A DNA stretch of 64,000 nucleotides, taken from assembly GCA_018907035.1 (NCBI GenBank), contig JACCIC010000125.1, positions 62,001 through 126,000 on the forward strand. The letters are read 5' to 3'. Positions 21,998-33,178 of the stretch are shown one piece after another. Both the position numbers and the translations under genes were made by a program. The notes under the pieces are model-generated. The model searched no databases, was not told the origin of the DNA, and saw only the letters and a list, made by a program, of their open reading frames with translations. The first letter of the stretch is position 1. Each line of letters starts with the position of its first letter. The DNA is from Sycobia sp. Sy_11. Lineage: Eukaryota > Arthropoda > Insecta > Hymenoptera > Epichrysomallidae.

Positions 21998-23094
21998 TAA
22001 TAAATTAATAACTCGATAGAAATCACAAGAATTGAATTAAATTCAAATTATTATATAATCAGAAAATTTAAAGTTTCGTACTGGCATGTAATAATTTTAT
22101 TACAATAGCTTTTTGAATGATTCCCGAAAATCAACTATCAGTTATATTATTAATTAATTTTTTTGCAACTGATATTCTGCGAAAAAAATATCTCATGGAA
22201 TCTTTTTAGTTCAAGTTTTTGAATTATAGTTTTTAAATATTCATTTTTGGAATATTAATCGTAGAAGCTTTCTTTTAAAATGATCTATACTTTTAGTACA
22301 ACATTTTTCCAATATCAAAGTTTTACTCCTTATTTTTTGCACAATTGTGGTCAAAATATATAGAAATTGAGAAATTTAACATTGCTTAAAAAATTGATTG
22401 ATTCTAAGACATTTCTGGAATTTATATTAAATTTTATAGTCTACGGGACAAAAAGAAATAAAGTTTTGAAAATATTTTCAAAATATTTCATTTTAATTTC
22501 ATAATATACACAATTTAAATAAGAATTACAGGTATTAATATTTATTTCTATAAATAATTGCAAAATAATTGCAAATGTCTTATTGAAAAAGAGAACAAAC
22601 TTAACGAGATGGTAGAATTTGTCTAAGAGAATACGTGAACAAAATTAATAATATGATAGTATATATCTCTGGTACTAGGAGTTACGTAAAAATGTTTTTC
22701 GAGTATTTTCGAATGGTTTTTACATATTAATTTATTTATCCAATTCATATACAGACCAAATATATTTAACCCCTTCGGCATGTTATATTACCGCTATCTG
22801 TATGTAACGTGAAATGCCAACAATTATTACAATATAATATTACGGAAGTATTAGATAAAAATTTTGTCTAAGTACCGATAATGAACGAGAATTTATGCAG
22901 AATCTTTCGATTGATATCTTACTATTATATGACCGCAATAATGCCAAAATGATTCAGAACTATTCAGAAATATTTCTATATTAATTATATTTCGGTGGTA
23001 TATCGTATCTCCCTCATATAACTGAAATGTTTATATAACTTAACCAGTACATTTATGTAATATGAAATGCCCACATTTATTGCAATATTATATA
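21998..23094. other. IWS1 intron sequence, no feature seen
   Basis: AT-rich, no protein similarity or recognised repeat. Confidence 0.6.
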
Positions 23095-24510
23095 TTAGGT
23101 GTACAACTAAGTTTCCGCCGTTTGGAAAAGATGATGCAACCGATAAGATATAATCGAAATTGTCAGTTGTAAAAAGTCGTATAGTATATGTTGACATCTG
23201 GAAACAGTATATCTTTTAATACCTTTTTGCTAGCATCACTTAGTTTTCATCGTGTTAAGATGTCAAGTTTTGAGCCAAATAAGCGTCATTTGCGGGAATT
23301 GTTAATTTACTTCTTTCATTTAAAGCAACCTGCAGCTTAAACACATCGGCTACTCATAGAAGCATTTGGTGATGTTAATTTGAGTGAAAGAAATTGTCGG
23401 GAGTGGTTCCAAAAATGTAAAAGGGGTGATTTTGGTGTATGGTGTATGGTGACACAGAATTGAAGGCTTTACTGTAGGAAGATCCATGCCAAACGCAAGA
23501 AGAACTTACACAAGAGTTAGGAGTGACTCAGCAAGCTATTTCACAACATCTCAAAATCCTGGGTATGGTCCAAAAGCAAGGAAATTGGGTTCGATTTTGG
23601 TGTATGGTGTATGGTGACACAGAATTGAAGGCTTTACTGTAGGAAGATCCATGCCAAACGCAAGAAGAACTTACACAAGAGTTAGGAATGACTGAGCAAG
23701 CTATTTCACAACATCTCAAAATCCTGGGTATGGTCCAAAAGCAAGGAAATTGGGTTCCTTACGAACTGAAGCTAAGAGACGTCGAGCGTCGTTTATTCGC
23801 TTGCGAGCAATTGCTCAAAAGGCAAAATCGCAAAGGATTTCTACATTGAATCGTGACGGGAGACGAAAAGTGGATTGACTACAACAATCCAAAGCGTAGG
23901 AAGTCATGGGGTAAGCCCGAGCATTCCTCCATTTCGATGGCCAAGCCAAACACTCATGGTAAGACGCTAATGCTGTGTATTTGGTGGGATCTGCTTGGAG
24001 TAATCTATTACAAACTACTCTAACACAATCAAACCGTCACCGGGAAATGTTACCAATAACAGCTATTGCAATTGAGCCGAGTATTGAAGACTAAACGACC
24101 ACAATATGCCAAAAGGCACGATAAACTCATTTTTCAGCATGGCAACGCTCGGTTATATATTACAAAAATTGTAAAGGAAACGTTAGAAGCACTGAATTGA
24201 GACGTCCTACTCCACCCGCCGTATTCATCAGACATTTCTCCTTCAGAATACCACCTATTCCAGTCGATGACTCATGGTTTGGCTGAGCATCACTTCACTT
24301 CTTACCAGGAATAGAAGAAATGGGTCGATTCGTGGATCGCCTCAAAAATCGAGCAATGTTTTAGACGAGGTATCCACTTACTGCCCGAAAGATGATCAAA
24401 AGTAGTAGACAGTCATCGGCAATATTTTGAATGACATTATTTTTACCTTTTTTTAGAATAAATTTTTATTTTTTTATAAAAAAACGGCGGAAACTTATTG
24501 GTATACCCAA
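23095..24510 (+). mobile_element. mariner, decayed, with internal 165-bp duplication
   Basis: Flanked by TA (23093-23094, 24511-24512). Terminal repeats: TTAGGTGTACAACTAAG with GTTTCCGCCG on the left and, reversed, TTGGGTATACCAATAAG with GTTTCCGCCG on the right. The transposase remnant starts MSSFEPNKRHLREL near 23261 and ends SKVVDSHRQYFE near 24430. It keeps VPYELKLRDVERRLF and TGDEKWIDYNNPKRRKSW but has many stops, and the second Asp motif is HGNARLY (Asp lost). At 1416 bp it is longer than usual because of the duplication. Confidence 0.9.
23428..23757 (+). repeat. 165-bp tandem duplication within the mariner
   Basis: Two head-to-tail copies, 23428-23592 and 23593-23757, both starting GATTTTGGTGTATGG and ending AAATTGGGTTC. 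They differ at only a couple of bases (for example GAGTGACTC versus GAATGACTG). They cover the second helix-turn-helix of the transposase; 165 is a multiple of 3. Confidence 0.95.
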
Positions 24511-25149
24511 TATTTGAACGTAGACAGAAATATTTCATTTATAATATCGAAAAAAGGTAGAAATACAATTCAAGAATTGTAAAAATTGCAAAAATAACGC
24601 TTTGATCTTATACAGAAAACTGCTAAAAAAAAGGATACAAGTATTTTGGAATTCTGTAGGTGATTTGTATGTGAATGCTACAAAATCAGTTCCACTTAAA
24701 AAATTCACTGTGCAATATATCTAAAAAATGGCATTTGTCATATTGAAGCTATATTAGATTCACTAATATATTCATGATATTATATTTTGACTAAAATTTT
24801 GACTAAATAATTTTTGACTAAAATATTGCATTTATAATATTCATGCTGCAATCAGTTTCAGTAATATTCATTGCCATATTACTTTAGAAATTATTCAAAT
24901 AGAATGTAAGTAAAATGTTCCATTGGTAATATTTATGTAATAAAACTAAATATGTTTAAGTAATATGTTGGTAATATTGCAATTTGTGATATTTAAAATT
25001 TAATATTACAGAAAAATTTGAAACTGAAATAATAACGAAGGAAACGTTTTGAATATCATATATATCACATATTTGCGAGGAATATTATTATACTACTTAA
25101 TTTAAAAGTATCTACAGTTGAAGTATGAAAAATTCTTATTGTGAATAAC

Positions 25150-25327
25150 GGTGACAATGCTCTGTCCTATACGAAATTTAGACTGGCTTCGATGCTTCAA
25201 AAATAATGATTTTGAACTTGAAGTTAAAAAATGTTCAAGCGCAGCGAAAGAATTCAAAGACAAAAAATTTTAAGGAATTACTAAATCATAACCGATGCCA
25301 AACCCTAGTTAAATTCGGACAATATTA
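25150..25327 (+). pseudogene. Older mariner remnant, 5' part (split by insertion)
   Basis: Reads in pieces as mariner N-terminal domain: RWLRCFKNNDFELEVKK, then ELLNHNRCQTLVKF. It is cut at 25327 by the younger mariner and continues at 26630. Confidence 0.6.
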
Positions 25328-25329
25328 TA

Positions 25330-26616
25330 CGAGGGTGGATTGACAAGTTTCCGGCCTGGTCGAGCAAAACAACGTTATTAAGAATTTTTTTTTATTTCTC
25401 AACATAATCTCCTCCAAGGCTGATACATTTCTCATAGCGGTGTTCTAGTCTAATAATTTCATCTCTATAGACTGACTCGTCAAGCTCCTCAAAATACCCA
25501 TTTACAGCTTCGATTACTTCTTCATTGTCCGCAAATTTCTTACCGCCAAACCATTTTTTGAGGTTAAGAAACAGATAGTAGTCACTCTGCGCTAGGTCTG
25601 GAGAGTAGGGAGCGTGCGGCATCAATTAAAACTTCAGATCGCGGATTTTAGCCACCGCCACGGTTGACGTGTACGCTGGTGCGTTATCGTCACGAAACAA
25701 GATTATTTTCTTCGACAGATGAGGTCGTTTAATTTTCACTTCGTGGCTCAAACGTTGCAATAAGTATGCGTAGTATTGACCAGTGATAGTTTTACCCTTT
25801 TCAATGTAGTCAATGTGTATAATACTTCTTGCATCCCAAAAAAACTGTAGCGATAACCTTCTTCGCCGAAAAAATTGTTTTGTCTTCTTTGGAGTTAGTT
25901 CCCCTGGTCCCATCCACTGTTTAGACTATTGTTTGGTTTCAGGAGTGTAGTGGTGGACCCAAGATTCGTCAACGGTTACGAATCGATGCAAAAATTCGCT
26001 TGGATTACGCTTATACAATGCCAAATTAGCAATAGAAATATTCTTTCGAATCAATATTTGGTCGACTGTTAGCAAACGCGACACGAATCTTGTACACAGC
26101 TTTTCCATATACAAATGTTGGTGCAAAATATTTTTTACACGTTCATATGACATCCTACAGGTCTCAGCTATCTCACGCACTTTTAATCTGCGGTCTTTCA
26201 GCACTATTTGATGGATTTTTTCGATCATATCTGGAGTTGTGAAATCAATGGGGTGTCCTGAACGAGGCTCATCAGAGGTGCTCACATGACCCTTTTTAAA
26301 CTCGGAAACCCACTCCTTATCGGTTGAATATGATGGGGAGGATATCCCCAATGTTGAGTCCATATCTTCTTTAATTTCCTTCGGCGTTAACCCCTTCACA
26401 TAAAAGTATGTGATGACAGCACGATTTTCCAGCTTTTTCATTTTTACGAAAAACACAGAGGCTTGTTCAGCGTGCTCTCAAACCTAAACTAACATGGCGA
26501 TTGGGCTGAAACTATAGCTACAAGCTATTGAAGGATGGTACTATAGAACGCGACCTCAAGGTTTGCCTAGTGGCGCCATCTCCTGGCCAGGCCGGAAACT
26601 TATCAATCCACCTTTG
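25330..26616 (-). mobile_element. mariner (third subfamily), nearly intact, nested in an older mariner
   Basis: The ends form an inverted repeat: CGAGGGTGGATTGACAAG with TTTCCGGCCTGG on the left and, reversed, CAAAGGTGGATTGATAAG with TTTCCGGCCTGG on the right. TA precedes the left end; no exact TA abuts the right one. The length, about 1.29 kb, is standard. Its transposase and terminal repeats differ clearly from the Mos1-like copies. Confidence 0.9.
25392..26441 (-). pseudogene. mariner transposase, two in-frame stops, no frameshift
   Basis: One frame from MKKLENRAVITYFYVKGLTP to SLGGDYVEK with stops at 25926-25928 (after HHYTPETKQ) and 25626-25628 (after IRDLKF). Landmarks: a second HTH region with DRRLKVREIAETCRMSYERV, VSRLLTVDQ linker, first Asp in FVTVDESWVHHY, second in FRDDNAPAYTS, third in SPDLAQSDYYLF; the last two are 34 residues apart. 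All three catalytic Asp codons persist, so decay is recent. ATG at 26441 gives the family start; the frame is also open five codons upstream. Confidence 0.92.
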
Positions 26617-26629
26617 TCAATAGGTAATT

Positions 26630-27060
26630 GATTTAAAATGTTTATAAGTGTTATAAATGATAACCAAAGAGGACATTAAGTGCCGTATAACTGAAGCGTA
26701 GAGACATCGAACAATGTTTTGTCACATATGATCTACTAAACGATAGAAAAAGATTTTTTGCATTATATCGTGATGAGCGATGATAAATGGATATACTTTA
26801 AATGTGGATGATAATCCATATCTTAAAAAGTCGTAGGGTCATCCCAGCCATTGGTCAACACCTTCTCCAATTCATATGTTTGTGTTCAGTCCTAAATGAT
26901 GAACTACCGCTATAGACCAGGAGTACATTGAACTGATTATTACAGAGTAATGCTCGGTCCCATGCTGCCATACCAATGAAAACATTATATTCCACCTACC
27001 GTATTCACCTGAAATAGCCCCTTTCGATTTTCTTTATTCACTTCAATGGTACACGGTCCA
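26630..27060 (+). pseudogene. Older mariner remnant, 3' part (split by insertion)
   Basis: Continues the fragment at 25150-25327 beyond the nested mariner. Pieces recognisable in several frames: a VPYxLKRRDIEQCF-like linker, DDKWIYFK (first motif), NARSHAAIPMKTL (second motif) and a diverged PPYSP..APFDF block. Heavily decayed. Confidence 0.6.
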
Positions 27061-27599
27061 CTTACCTCGACTGTTTTGAATTAAATTAATAAATATGTTT
27101 ATATGTGTAGACTAAATGACGGATGTTATTAATTCCAGCCATGATAGAATTAAACTTACAAAAGCAAGAGAATGGAACAATAAATTAAGTTTTTTGACGT
27201 CAGTGTTATTAGAGTTAGTAACAACAGCATAAAATTAATGTAGTATTGAAAACCTACATAGCCAGGTAGGTTGTTAAATTATATCGCGTACCATCAGTTC
27301 AGAAATAAGATAGATACTATAACAGGAATCTTCGACAGTGCAATCAAGTTATTACACAAAGATTTAAAAAAAAAATGATTTGAAATTAGTTAAAGGGATT
27401 TTCAATAATAATGATTAACCATTAGACCTTATAGATAAAATAATTACGGAGAGAGTGGATCAGATTCACAATAATAGTAGAGAACACAATAGAAAACACA
27501 AAAATAATATTAATAAAATCGAAGTACTCTCAAAAAGCATAATATTAAAGTTTATTGTAAAATTAATAATAACATAAAAAACGTATTTGAAAATTGTAA

Positions 27600-27950
27600 A
27601 GATAAGGATGATAAATGTTTTAAAGTAGAAGTAGTATACAAAATAAATTGTAAAGATTGTAACAAATATTACATTGGTCGAACTGGTATTGAATATATAC
27701 CAAAAACAAAGAATGTATGATCATCAGTATAGTTTATGAAGCACGAATGGTACATTCGGGCTAAAGGAACATACTTTAGACTTGGTACATTCTTTCGATT
27801 TTGAAAATGTAAATATTTTAGAACAAGGTATTAAAAGTAGATAGAAAAGAGAAACTCTTAATATTAATATTTTGAAAAATCGCAATATTGTAAATTTAAT
27901 GTTGAAATCAAGAAAGTTAGACAACAATTTTCATTCTTTGTTAATATAAA
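27600..27950 (+). pseudogene. PLE GIY-YIG endonuclease remnant
   Basis: KVEVVYKINCKDCNKYYIGR contains the CxxC zinc pair and the YIG of the GIY-YIG nuclease, arranged as in Penelope/Neptune-type elements. The middle is frameshifted; further on come histidine-containing and FDFENVNILEQ-like stretches that mark the C-terminal part of this domain. In an active PLE it would nick target DNA for reverse transcription. Not functional here. Confidence 0.82.
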
Positions 27951-28114
27951 ATTATGTATTACAAGAATATTTTAATACATAAAATAAAAAACTATAAAAA
28001 TTATGTTTTACATTTAAGATCAAGAGGAGTTGGAATTCTATAGATATTATATAAATTAATTTAGGGAAGTGATAGGTTATAAATAGTAGCATGCTAGGTT
28101 TTCATTTTAGTTTA

Positions 28115-28154
28115 GTCATTGAAGACGAACCGTAGCTGTTCGACACGTGGGACG
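28115..28154 (+). ncRNA. Decayed hammerhead motif in PLE pseudo-LTR
   Basis: TTGAAGA replaces CTGANGA, GACA replaces GAAA and GTG replaces the GUC triplet. Homologous to the 6399-6437 motif but not expected to cleave. Confidence 0.5.
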
Positions 28155-28377
28155 TATTTTTAACAGCAATTTCCATTTCAGATTTTTCGAGAGTGATTAT
28201 AAACAAGGACTGTCATTATATTAGTATAATATATTATAGTGTAAAAACTGCAAGCCCGGTAAAAATATTTAGTAGCTTATAAGAATTCTCATAAAAAAGC
28301 TAAAAAATGGATTGATTCTCGGACAACCTCAAACGATATGTCATTTGTTGACAAATACTAAATACTGAATTTATATA

Positions 28378-29728
28378 TTAGGAGTGCAACTTTGCTTTCA
28401 CCATTTTTCAATAGATGGTTACAGCGGTAAGTGCCGGTTAAAAAAGACAGGTGAAAAATTTCATGTGGATAAGGTTAAATATCTGCCAACATAACTATAG
28501 CATAATATTAGTGAATTTATGTTTACATCAGAAGTGTATTCTCGATCGAAAATGTCAGATATCAAGATAAATTCTCGACATTTGTGGGAATTGTGTATTT
28601 TATGCTTTCATTTGAAGAAAATGCGGTTGCGGTTTATGGTGAGACTGTTCTTAGTAAATGAACATGTCGTTAGTGATTTCAACGCGTTAGAGCGGTGATT
28701 TTTTTGTGGAGAATCGGGATAGTGTTGAAAAAGAAAAAATTTTCGAAAATTGTAAATTGGAGTCAATTGTTTGCTCAAGACTCATGCCAATGCAAGCAAA
28801 ATCATTGGGAGTCACTAGACAAGCAATTTGAATACGTCTCAAAATGATCGGAATGATGCAGCAGCAAGTAAATTAGATTCCGTAAAAAGTGAAGTCGGGA
28901 GATGTTGAGCAGCGTTTTTTTTCTTGTGAGAAGTTGCTTCAGAGACAAAAAATGGGTTCATTACTACAATTCGAAGCTCAGAAAATCATGGGGATGTCCC
29001 CACATGCCTACACATCGACGCTCAGATCGAATATAAATTCACAGCGCCAAGGTTATACTCTGCAAATGATGAGACGATCTCTATGTCGTGTTCTATATCG
29101 AATGAAATTAGTGCCTTTAAGCTGAGAACCAAAGATAAAACGACTAAAGTACCTAGCGAGACATGATAAAGTTCTCTTGCAACATGATAATCCTCGGCAA
29201 CAGGTCGCAAGAGCTGTCATCAATACATACTTGGAAACTCTAAAATGGAAGCGTTTCTCCACCCAACGTACTCTCCAGGCATTGCTCGTTCCAATTATCA
29301 TTTGTTTCGATCGATGGCACATGGCCTAGCTGACCAGCATTTCGACTCTTATGAAGAAGTCAAAGAATGGATCGTTTCGTAAATCGCCTACAAAGACGCG
29401 TAGGTTTTTCGAGATGGTATCCGATAATTTTCTTAAAGATGGCAAAAAGTTATGGCTAATGATGGACAGTACTTTGAATTATAAATAGATAATCAGTTTT
29501 TAGAACTTATATGTCCATTTTGGAGAAAAAAATCGTCCACTGTTATCCTACACTTTGGAGAAAAAAATCGGCTTTAGCAAAGTTGCACATTTAATGCTAT
29601 CAGAAAGATTAGAGAAAGTGGTCTCTAGGGATGGACAAGTTCTTTGAATGAAATGTTTTTATTCCTTATATTTTAAATAAAATTTTTATTTTGTAAAAAA
29701 AAACAGCAAGAACTTATACATGGCCTAA
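28378..29728 (+). mobile_element. mariner, heavily decayed
   Basis: Left end TTAGGAGTGCAACTTTGC after TA. The right end, reversed, is TTAGGCCATGTATAAGTTC. The transposase remnant begins MSDIKINSRHLWEL near 28552 and retains scattered motifs (VEQRFFSCEKLLQRQ near 28900, HDNPRQQVARAVI near 29180, an SDYHLF relative near 29300, DGQYFEL near 29475). A partial duplication of the 3' end occurs near 29515-29600. Confidence 0.82.
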
Positions 29729-30539
29729 TTCAAAAGCACGGTCTAATAAATGGTTAAAGTACAGTTCCCGCTTTTCCTACTTACGAGTATGAGTCTCTAT
29801 GTTAACAGACGTCTACATCATGCTTGCATCATAGAGAGCTTTTTTTATATTATTTTTCTAATGCATACTTTCACTTCTTTTCTATATTGTATGTGTTGTG
29901 AACTTTCGTAGACAATGAGATGCTGGGTTCCAAACTTCCCTGTACACAAATGACTGCCATGAAAAACTTTTCATGCTAGTTATTGCTGTAACCTTGCTAC
30001 ATATTCTGTTTCTTATCGTCCATTTTTCACTGCTACATTTCACCCGTCTTCGGTATCATAAGTCATATTTGTAGCAAGGTATCGTTCCACTATTTTATTC
30101 ATTTATTCTCATGCAGTAAGCATATATGTTAAGGCAGTACTTATGTATTGCTCCTCTCCTTCATAAGCTCTTTATTTTCTCTTCCCTCTATATTATCTCT
30201 CTCTAAAATATTATCTCCATCCTATATTCTTGGCTGCTTTACTCTTGGATTATAATTTTTTGTTTTCAGTGTCAATCTTGTTTTTTCTATTTAAATACCG
30301 TCTTCGTAATGATGCCCTAGGATATACGATATCTAAATCATAGTAGTCATATCATATCATATCATACTAATTTATATAGACAAAGCGTGTTTTTATTTAT
30401 ACACGATAACCAAAAAACTACTGAACCAATTGTTCTGAAATTTGACATATAGGTTCTATATTAACTTGGGAAGGATATAGGCTATGTTTTTTCTTGTAAA
30501 TCATTTTAATTTCATCAATAAATGAGGTTAACTGTTTTA
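29729..30539. other. IWS1 intron sequence, T-rich
   Basis: No gene. It contains a short (ATATC)n run near 30345-30366 and, at 30410-30460, AAAAAACTACTGAACCAATT with CTGAAATTTGACATATAGG. That pair of phrases resembles sequences common in insect Helitron-like repeats; I treat the resemblance as weak. Confidence 0.45.
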
Positions 30540-31700
30540 ACAGTCAGTTTCATCAGTGTCCACTAGGTAGCGCTTTAAATCACGAACATCAACTCAAAGT
30601 AGTCCGCTTAAAGTATTAATACCAGGCCAGCTCAAACGAACAATTATATCCAACTTTGGGATTTGTATTACCTTTTTTGTTCTTCAGGTTTATCTGACAC
30701 TAATCTTACACCTTATGGATATCTTGATTGGTGTAAATTTTCTTTTCTCTTACATGGGAAAATCTCACTTTTCTCTCTCTCTCTCTTTCTTTCTCCGTCT
30801 GCTCTTATAAAATGGTTTTGTCTGCCAAATCTTACTAAACATAATTTGTGACGACAAATTATATTTTTGTTATTATACGTTATGTTAATTTCAGAATTGA
30901 CAACAGACTATGTATTTGTAGTCTGAACAAAAAAAAATGATTGCAAAATATGATTGTTTTACCAACACCTCGAAACTGTGTGTCTGTGAGAGAGAGAAAG
31001 TAATACATCGCTACTTCTGGTAAAAAAGGCAATATACAGCGTCCGCTTAAAAAATACGCTATTCGCATACCAACATTTTGCGGTTGAACACGTTATCCCG
31101 TTGCCTTAAGACGATTTCTACTAGGAGTTTTGTGTTCGGATGATAGAATCTAGACGATTTCTACGGGGAATATTGTATTTCGTTAACAGAAAACGACGTC
31201 CAGTTATGAGAAAATCGACTTCTATGGAAAGATTCGTATTGGGACGGTAGAAAACTATACCAGGTGTTTTCGAACGACTTGTACGGGGAGTATTGTGTTT
31301 AGTCGTTAGAAAGCGATTACTCCACCTTTCTCGGGACAACTTCTATTGGAACTATCCTGCTTAGTTGGTAGGAAACGTTCAGGTATGTCGGGACAACTTC
31401 CTCGTTGAGTTTCGTGTCCGAATGATAGAATGCGATGTCCAAGTATCGCTGGATGATTTCTACGGGAAGTATTGTATTTGATTGAAAGAAAACGACGTCT
31501 TGGTATGTAGGAACGAATTCTACAGGGAATTTCGTGTTCGGACGATAGAAGATGATATCCAGGTATGACGGGACGACTTCTATAGAGAGATTCATGTTTG
31601 GACGTTAGAATACGATGTCCAGAAGTTTTGGAACGACTTTTACAGGCAATGTCTAAAAGACTTCTATGAAGATTCGTATTCTATCGTTCGAACACACATT
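30540..31700. repeat. Dispersed repeat of unknown class with 60-bp tandem array
   Basis: The left half (30540-31085) matches 58748-59175 and the right half matches 62490-62960. Shared phrases include CAACTCAAAGTAGTC, TAATACCAGGCCAGCTCA / TAATACTAGGCCAGCTCA, AAACATAATTTGTGACGACA, and CAGCGTCC with AAAAAAT. The order is unique part, CT-rich microsatellite, unique part, tandem array. No transposase or RT is seen, so it is probably a non-autonomous element. Confidence 0.7.
31095..31680. repeat. 60-bp minisatellite, about ten degenerate units
   Basis: Each unit contains a CGACTTCTACGGGGA-like block, a TTGTGTTCGGACGATAGAA-like block and a GATGTCCAGGTATG-like block. Spacings between successive CTTCTA blocks near 31337, 31394, 31454, 31514 and 31574 are 57, 60, 60 and 60. 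On the minus strand 31317-31595 is open and gives a 20-residue protein repeat of VP-x-YLD-hydrophobic pair-FY-xx-NT type. The period is a multiple of three, so an open frame can persist by chance. Confidence 0.85.
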
Positions 31701-32489
31701 TCCAGCTAACGTCGTCCCTACACACATGGTCATCGTATCTGCTTCTCAACACAAAACTCTCTATAGCAATCGTCTCAAAACATGTTCTATAGTCTGAACT
31801 TGATACTCTCCGTAAACGTAGTCTCGAGACATTTGGATATATCAAGAAACTCAATCTGCACGCGTCAAAATTCGCACGCAGCATCAGTGCCCCTCTATTT
31901 CTCTGTCTGTCTGTCTCAGTTACCTGTTCGGCTTTTGCTCCATTGCTGCCTTGTAACAAACATACATTTGAGTATGTGTACATATACACAATATATAATT
32001 TTTATTTCAAAAACGGGCTTTTGTGACTTCGGAGTCGAAACTCTTCCCTTACGTGAGCCTTACCAGCCTTTCCACGTTTTATTGGCTTTTGAGCCTAGAG
32101 TTGCCTCCAATAACTCGGCACCCTGTATGTGAGAATAGTGATCTCACTCGGTGGAAAATTAGGAGATTGTAACCTACTGTTCCTACGCTTTTTATGTAGG
32201 TCGGAGGCCAATGGCTTATATGTAAGTATAAGCTGCTTCTCTTGCGAGAAAGAACCTATTCCTGCCTCAGCCTTCCGACTTACTTCCCTATCGCTAATTT
32301 TTTCTTATCTAAGGAGAGAATCGAATGGGGCATGTATAGCCCTTCCTTTTGCAAGGAGGACCAAATCACTTCCCCGGACAGGAAATAGATAAAGGTATGA
32401 AAAAATAAAAATAAAAAGGTTTTAAACTGAACTTACCTTTATACTTTTATTTCCCCTTTTGTCTTTTACAGGCAACTCCTGCTGCCTAT

Positions 32490-32490
<1 letters not shown>
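31700..32490. other. IWS1 intron sequence, no gene recognised
   Basis: Moderately GC-rich 31700-32400. Open frames exist but resemble nothing. The part near 32030-32390 could be an unclassified repeat. Confidence 0.5.

Positions 32491-32492
<2 letters not shown>

Positions 32493-32562
<70 letters not shown>
32493..32562. repeat. (GA)n microsatellite
   Basis: About 35 GA units, followed by GCT-rich sequence (CTGCTGCTGG near 32615). Confidence 0.97.
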
Positions 32563-32564
<2 letters not shown>

Positions 32565-33131
32565 GAGAAATATGCTGGAGCGATCGTGTCTCGTGGTGTT
32601 GTTCCACGTCTTTACTGCTGCTGCTGGCTGCTGGCTGCTAGCTGCTAGTACGTGGTAAATTTAACCGACTGGTTGGCTGACTTTAGTGTAGTGAGTGTTG
32701 GTTTTTGACTTGTGTGGCTGAAATTGCCTTGTGAAGTGAAGTTCGGGCTCTTTTAAAGTGAGCGACTCCGCCTTCTTGAAAAACGTTTTCTGGAGGAGTA
32801 AATGCGGCCCACTTTCTCCCTTTGTTTGCCCCTGCCAATGGGATCGTCGCTGGGTTCATGGGGGGTCGTGAATTCCATGCACATTCAGGAAAAAGGGCGG
32901 TGCTAAGCAGGGGTGGTCCCGCTAAGTTCTCTCTTTCTCTCTGAGATGGCGTTAGGGGTTGCCAAATCATGATTTACATTTTGGGTCGTTTTAATAATTA
33001 TAATTAATGATTCTTACGTAAACCAAACAATTATATCTAAGGTTATATCCATATGTATAATATTTTGGATTTACCTTAAAATTAGTGAGATTATATGAAT
33101 AACATACATTTTATTTTTATTATATTAATTT
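32563..33131. other. Intron sequence, moderately GC-rich, unassigned
   Basis: No protein match. GC content falls sharply after about 32970. Confidence 0.5.

Positions 33132-33132
<1 letters not shown>

Positions 33133-33172
<40 letters not shown>
33133..33172. repeat. (TA)n microsatellite
   Basis: About 20 TA units directly before the tandem repeat at 33175. Confidence 0.95.

Positions 33173-33174
<2 letters not shown>

Positions 33175-33178
<4 letters not shown>

Larger units (their letters stand above)
27062..28290 (+). mobile_element. PLE, 3' half with GIY-YIG endonuclease and pseudo-LTR
   Basis: The plus-strand 3' half of a Penelope-like element. Positions 27290-27480 read in parts as the end of the PLE RT and its linker (IDTITGIFDSAIKL, then PLDLIDKIITERVDQI). 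Positions 27600-27950 are the endonuclease (listed separately). The 3' pseudo-LTR follows, with a decayed hammerhead (28115-28154) and the family tail. The left edge (27062-27100) carries the family's terminal GACTGTTTTGAATTAAATTA block in opposite orientation, so this may be another outward-facing pair with a shortened left arm. Confidence 0.82.

Noticed and set aside
31095..31680. CRISPR-like array
   Set aside because: There are no constant repeats separated by unique spacers; it is a contiguous degenerate 60-bp tandem repeat in eukaryotic DNA.
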